From Gracilaria vermiculophylla (lineage: Eukaryota; Rhodophyta; Florideophyceae; Gracilariales; Gracilariaceae), in NCBI GenBank assembly GCA_019155205.2, contig JAHNZQ020003148.1, forward strand, positions 1,704,581 through 1,729,393: 24,813 nucleotides of DNA, given 5' to 3'. Each line of letters starts with the position of its first letter. The stretch's first letter is position 1. Below are positions 20,505-24,813 of this stretch, piece by piece. The notes beneath the pieces are model-generated. The model was not told the origin of the DNA. It did not search any database and saw nothing but the letters and a program-made list of their open reading frames with translations. Position numbers and translations under genes: made by a program.

Positions 20505-20667
20505 TTTTGAGCCCGCCAGTACCAGTTGTCGTAATGAGAGAAACAGTATCGGCAGCGGGAGGCAGCTGCAGCGTAATGGAAGAAGAGATGAAAGCAGTAG
20601 ACATTACTGGGACGGGATTAATGTCGCGGTCTGCATTCAAAGTCGGGAAACTGTTGTTGTTGTTCAT
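20305..20667 (-). CDS. N-terminal Cys/His finger segment of helicase copy 1, other frame
   Basis: A minus-strand frame starts at ATG 20667 (preceded by CAGGT) and runs 119 codons to TAA, overlapping the main helicase frame. Its C-terminal half reads CVTCKGGIPSF, then a helix, then TTHNIPPEH, followed by THPIWN: a C-x2-C ... H finger-like pattern. Fungal RecQ-like proteins of this class begin with comparable Cys/His fingers (OrsD/DUF3505 type, from memory). Soon after PIWN the main frame continues with KIQPGLPLHFC, which would suit the next part of that pattern. I therefore infer that this is the true start of copy 1, joined by a one-base frameshift near 20305 or by an unrecognised intron. The first 60 residues are Ser/Thr/Asn-rich and unassigned. 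Confidence 0.5.
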
Positions 20668-21955
20668 ACCTGAAGTTCTGAGAGAAACTAAGGGACTTTA
20701 AAGTACGCAGCTGAGGAGGAAGAAGATGAAAAATGAAAAAAGAGGACAAAATCTCAGGCGAGAAGAACGAAGAGCCGCAGAAAAGTGGGAAACAACCACG
20801 AGAGGAGAGAGGGAGGTGTAGAGCGGAAGGAATCAGAAAAACAGCGATAGTTTTGCAAAACAAAAAAGTGCCGAGACAAAGCAGGAAGAACAAATCGTCG
20901 TTTTAGCAAGACAAAAGCTACAGAGTGAAGGGGGGGGGGAGGGGGGTGCAGGAAAGGAATGGCGGTAGCTACGAGAAGTAAACGTCTCTAGAAACGCTTG
21001 TAATTACACTCGCTGTAGAGGATTCGGGAATATAGGCCAGTACATAGTGCATGTGTATCATGGAGAATCGGGGAATGTATGTTACTTTTTGCGGAATTGG
21101 GAGAACGGTGGGAGGCGAATAAGATGGGAGGTTGAGAGCTCTGAGCATACAGCTGTGGCAGTAGGAGCCTCAGTGCGCCTTGCAGATGTTACTGTGTGCA
21201 CAAAGCTTAATGGGTGTGTTGGTAGAGATGGGGGCAATGGATGATGTACTGTAGCGTTCGGGATATTGAGCCGAATATTTTGCAAAATATACTCTCACTA
21301 CATGCGGGTTTACGCTTGGGGTTACGGGTTTAGAAAAAGGGTTCTGCATTTTGAATGGGTGGCCTAAAGGGGTTAGAATGAATGCAATGAGATGGTATAG
21401 AAAAGATGTGCAAACAGAATGTGTAGTTCAGATCTAGCACAAGAGACCTATATGTGTACATGATAACATTTATAATGGAACATTTAAGGCATATATATTT
21501 TTGCTGAACGTTAGCTTTGAGCGCTGTATGAATATTGCTCTATGGAACACGCATGTGACGGAATAAACAGTACAATGGAAAGCCATGGCAAGCGCTTGAT
21601 GGAACAAAATGCAATGAAAGCTCCAATCTGCCATAGAAAACGAACAAGTATGCCATATTCTTAGGAGTCGTATAAACATTAGGGGTTTAGGGAAGGAATA
21701 AGCACTGAAATATGGATGTGGAAATGAATTATGTACCTAAGCACATACAAATACATTGTAACTGACGTTTATAGAGTTAATGTAACAAAAAATAGGTCGG
21801 GGTGAACACGAATGCGGTACAGGACATGTGAAAAAAAGTATGTTACAGAGATGGTCGGCGTTATAGTGAAATACATATTTTATGAAAGCACTTTATGAAT
21901 AAGTAAGGTGGAAGAAAGAAGTAAACTATCTGCAAAAGAAAGGGGGCCACCGTTT
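20668..21955. other. Intergenic region upstream of helicase copy 1
   Basis: Holds the presumed promoter of copy 1. From 20700 to 20960 the coding strand is strongly pyrimidine-rich (purine-rich on plus), a type of leader common upstream of eukaryotic starts. It includes a G10-A-G6 run at 20930-20946 on the plus strand. No TATA box is obvious. From 21000 to 21955 only short, unconvincing frames occur. Confidence 0.5.
20930..20946 (+). repeat. Poly-G tract (G10-A-G6)
   Basis: A near-pure guanine run lies about 265 bases upstream of the inferred helicase start. It could form a G-quadruplex or be a simple slippage tract, and length errors in assembly are likely at such runs. Confidence 0.9.
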
Positions 21956-22528
21956 TTAAGATGCAGAAGCTGGAGCCAAATTGTTATTGCAGTCATACGC
22001 ATTTCCATAGTCGATGAAGAGCTCATCACCGCGTTCAATGAGACGAGAAGCTCTCACCGTAAGTAAGGGGTACGGTTCAAGTTGTCTTCTATTTCTCAGA
22101 ATGGGTGTGTAAGAACGATCAATGTAAACATTGGCTCTTCTACGAGGTTTAAAGCCGTCCTGCACTGCATGGAAATCTGGATCATCCAAAAGGTAGCGCG
22201 GATCGTTAATAAACCCTACAAATATCTTCGTGACGGAATCAATGGTTTTACGGGCATGCACGCATGTAAGGGAATCAATGGCCACTGACAGGTACATATG
22301 ATATCTCCATACAATCTCCGTATGTTCGATTATCGTGCCTACAGTGGATAGGCTTTGTTTCCAATAAAATTTGCAATTTTTTGAGCGTGCCAATGCCTGC
22401 CACGGCGCGCTGGTTGATTTTGCTGGAATCAAAAGGTCTTTGATCCTCTTTGCCAAAACCTTTGAATCCAGTCTATGGCGCAATATTTGTTTGTTTAAAG
22501 ATGATGCCTTTGGGCGCACAGGAATCAA
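21956..22528 (-). pseudogene. SET-domain protein fragment
   Basis: The 190-codon frame lacks an early ATG: the listed start is TTG and the first ATG is codon 78 at 22297. The last 90 residues carry the C-terminal signature of SET lysine methyltransferases: FINDP near residue 105 (the N-H/N-D motif region), RRRANVY, then LLTVRASRLIERGDELFIDYGNAY, where I-x-x-G-x-E-L-x-x-D-Y-G contains the catalytic Tyr. The N-terminal SET half (G-x-G loop) is not clearly present, although GTIIEHTEIVW could be a diverged equivalent. It is on the same strand as, and between, helicase copies 2 and 1. It may be a truncated host gene, a captured cargo gene or a short SET protein with an upstream exon I cannot see. 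No pre- or post-SET cysteines are visible. Confidence 0.6.
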
Positions 22529-22877
22529 AGGTTTTGCTCATTTTTTTATTTCAAGACTGTAGCGAGAGTTTCTACCTTCATGCTCCTTACATTTGGGAAC
22601 CAAATGCCAGGAGCCGTAATCAATGATTCTGACTTACAAACATTCACCCCTTTCAAAATAGTTCTGTCACCACCTCTGGGTACCCGGATGCTCAATCAAG
22701 CTGTGCAAGAGGTTCAGGTCGTCAGTTTTACTCAATCTCGGGACTACCATCCTACTTAGTATCTCAAAATATGATTGAGTCCTTGAAGATGTCGAAAGTG
22801 AGTTAAAGGGATCTGCAGAAGATGTTTCCAAATTGCAGTATTGTGCCCTCCATTTTGGAAGGATAAGTTCTCAAGTT
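22529..22877. other. Spacer between SET fragment and helicase copy 2
   Basis: No gene seen. Short words such as GGAATCAAA recur near 22420-22530, across the boundary with the SET fragment, suggesting minor local duplication. Confidence 0.5.
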
Positions 22878-22883
22878 TTTATT
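22878..22883 (-). promoter_or_regulatory. Polyadenylation signal AATAAA of helicase copy 2
   Basis: Reads CCAATAAAAAC on the minus strand, about 61 bases after the copy 2 stop at 22944. Its position parallels the AATAAA after copy 1. Confidence 0.5.
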
Positions 22884-22943
22884 GGTCTTCGGTAGACAGA
22901 CATTATGCACTCACCGTTCGCAAAGAGAATCATAGATCGAAAG

Positions 22944-24632
22944 CTATTTCTGAGAATGATGGAGACGCTTATGAGACCACCAGGAGCCAAGAAGGAGTAC
23001 GTTTGGCGTGTCGGATGTCTTTTTGCTCATCCACTGCGCAAACATCAGGTCCATGTTGGATGAGGGAACATCAGAGCGATTTAAATCCTTTTCCAGGATT
23101 GAGTTATATTGCTGTGCCCAGGCATCCTCAAAAAGATCATGGATTAATTTCTCCCTCCACGTTTTTCCGTTTCGCCAAACACACCATCCCAAGTCACGCA
23201 GAGTAGCTAGCTGACATGAGTTTCCGAACCCCATCTCCTCCGAATGTACCCTTCTTCCTTTGCTGTAACTCATTCCACACCGAAAACATGTTCCGTTTGC
23301 TGCGTTTGTTTTGTTAGGGCAGCGCCGACATCCGTGTTCCAAGGAGTGGCATTGGAGATACCTTCGCGCCATCCAAGCACATCTGGAATGATCTACAAGA
23401 CGTATATATCTTCTTGTGGAAATGAAACATGGCAAGCAGAGCACATTGAATTCTCGAACAATCGCTTCGAATTGCGTGATGACTGTGGATAACGATGTAG
23501 AGATGGCACTTGGTTGCGATTCGTCATCGTAGAATGGCAAGCTCTGCGTATCAGAAGACTCTTAAACTCTTCTGTTTGATTGCAGTGTTCTCATTCTACT
23601 GTTCTCGGTATCTTGTTGAGAGCATCGTAGAAAGGGGACCTGCGAATGAGAAACAGAATGATGTCGTTCAGGGCGGTCACAGAACCTCTTCTCACATACA
23701 TCACAGTTCTCTGATGCACTATTGAAAATACATACCCCAGGTGAGATCCCATCCATCGCGGAATAAAGCCAGTTCTTCCTGCAAAGATTATCAGTTTCCA
23801 TCCATGTTCTCATCTTTATCCATTGGATGATACTTTTGTGGGTTTCATCGGAGTGAGTCTCCTTGTCAATGCTCTCTAATTGCCGCTGAAAATTATCAGC
23901 AAACTGTTTGGAGTAGAGAACAATGCAACAGCCTGGGCTCCCATCACGCCCAGCACGCCCCACCTCCTGTGCATAATCTTTGAGAGATGTTGATCCCCCA
24001 ACGTGCAGTACAAGTCGAACGTTGGGGGCATCTATACCAGCCCCAAACGCACAAGTGCTTACCATTACAACCACCTTGATTGTTCTATGGGAGTCTGAAC
24101 CTTTCCGTAAATACTTCGGAGCGCATCACAAACTGTACATGTTTTCCTTACTTTCGGGTCCCAGTGCCGCGTGGAAATGAAGAACAACCATCTGAATTTC
24201 TAGTTTCTCATCCTCGTCTCCCTTCGACGAACAAAGAGACACGTATAGTGTACTCAAAACATCTGCGTAGTCCTCAACATCTTTCCGTCGCATAACATAT
24301 ACCAGAACCCGAAAAAAAGGAAGATGGTTTGCACCAGCTGTAGAAAGGCAAAGTTCCTGTTCTGCCAGTTGAGAGAGTTCCGACTTAATTTTGTCAACTG
24401 TAGACTGCAGCATATGCTGGCGATTGTTCACGTAATTCCCCGAGGATGAACGAATCTTCTCTTTAAAAGTTCCATCGCAATTATGCACCACAAACTTCAG
24501 GTTATGCCGCACCGTTGGCATTGAGAACACTCTCGCAAATTTTTCGCCATGGACTGAAACAACGGTGCATCTCTCCGAAGGAGGGACAGTGGCGCTCAAA
24601 AATACTCTAGGTATGCCGGGGTTAGGGGTTTT
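22944..24632 (-). pseudogene. RecQ-like helicase gene, copy 2: 5'-truncated
   Basis: One minus-strand frame read through two stops gives helicase motif III (FLSATVPPSER, near 24600), motif IV (VYVMRRKDVEDY), motifs V and VI (FGAGIDAPNVR and QEVGRAGRDG) and the RecQ zinc site (CRKNWLY, C, NCDVC). A Ser-rich linker follows, then the C-terminal cysteine module (CLPC, CAWMARRYLQC, RRCP, GTCFRCG, GFGNSC, LRDLG) and a tail ending at 22944. Stops are TGA 24128-24126 and TAA 23564-23562, with no frameshift. Its cysteine module is otherwise uninterrupted, unlike copies 1 and 3. The recombinase part, Walker A and DEAH box are absent: similarity is lost upstream of about 24610, next to a T22 tract. Confidence 0.8.
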
Positions 24633-24667
24633 CTAAATGGGATTGGGGAGTGTGCAGCGTCGCTCGT

Positions 24668-24689
24668 TTTTTTTTTTTTTTTTTTTTTT
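24668..24689 (+). repeat. Poly-T tract (22 T), poly-A on the minus strand
   Basis: A pure 22-base homopolymer just upstream, in coding direction, of the point where helicase copy 2 loses similarity to copy 1. It may mark an insertion or rearrangement junction, or be an ordinary homopolymer. Confidence 0.95.
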
Positions 24690-24813
24690 GGCAGAGCGCT
24701 TTCGTCTTTATAGACTCCTCAGTGCCGTGTGGTGGGATGAGAAGAAATGAAGGATGCAGAAACTACTGCTAGTCTATCATATAGCCTCTCTTGCTCCCCC
24801 AGCACTGTTATGC
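24690..24813. other. Sequence beyond the copy 2 breakpoint
   Basis: The minus strand here does not encode the DEAH box expected about 35 codons upstream of SATVPP. Nothing else is recognisable before the window ends. Confidence 0.5.

Noticed and set aside
21300..21700. Telomere-like words (GGGTTTA, GGGGTTAG, TTTAGGG), also near 24620
   Set aside because: They are scattered single occurrences, not a tandem array, so they do not show a telomere or interstitial telomeric repeat.
23544..23699. In-phase GTATGT...CGCAG intron (156 nt, or 60 nt ending at 23640) that would remove the TAA in helicase copy 2
   Set aside because: The donor lies inside the NCDVC codons of the RecQ zinc site, conserved as NCDIC in the other two copies, and neither of those has a GT at that position. 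Only RNA data could revive it.

Overview
This is a eukaryotic nuclear window, and I see no prokaryotic hallmarks. There are no operons or Shine-Dalgarno sites. The host-like gene sits in a strong Kozak context, AATAAA signals follow two loci, and the repeats are eukaryotic transposable-element families (Tc1/mariner, chromodomain retroelement). The larger reading frames (447 and 1,058 codons) are uninterrupted, so the genome is probably intron-poor. A red alga or a fungus-like lineage would fit, but the sequence alone does not settle the lineage. Base composition is patchy: AT-rich deserts (1-2.2 kb, 4.3-6.3 kb, 13.4-14.4 kb, 21-22 kb) alternate with GC-rich element-derived DNA (7-10.9 kb).

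Layout. (1) 1-2.4 kb: AT-rich, no convincing gene. (2) 2.4-3.74 kb, minus: an apparently intact single-exon gene for a secreted, membrane-anchored protein with two copies of a 12-cysteine module. (3) 3.96-4.3 kb, plus: an unrecognised open frame, then 2 kb of desert. (4) 6.35-9.13 kb, minus: two diverged head-to-tail copies of a decayed gag-like retroelement unit, with further relic coding to 9.76 kb. (5) 9.65-10.73 kb, plus: a GC-rich 361-codon frame with a Pro/Ser/Val-rich tail. (6) 11.39-12.06 kb, minus: a Tc1/mariner (DD34E) transposase pseudogene running into a 100-N gap. (7) 12.44-12.77 kb, minus: a chromodomain relic. (8) 14.4-24.6 kb: three same-strand copies of a RecQ-like helicase gene, separated by a 210-240 bp tandem repeat array and a SET-domain fragment.

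The main item is the helicase family. The fullest copy (about 20.67 to 16.61 kb, minus) joins four parts: an N-terminal Cys/His finger in an overlapping frame; a domain with the R...R...H...Y layout of tyrosine recombinases; a complete RecQ helicase core with its four-cysteine zinc site; and a C-terminal zinc-knuckle-like cysteine module. The same C-terminal module recurs in the other two copies. From memory, this resembles the fungal telomere-linked RecQ-like helicases, whose N-terminal recombinase-like part is little described. The combination suggests a tyrosine-recombinase/helicase mobile element that has amplified locally. All copies carry in-frame stops, but the only frame change is near the 5' end of the fullest copy.
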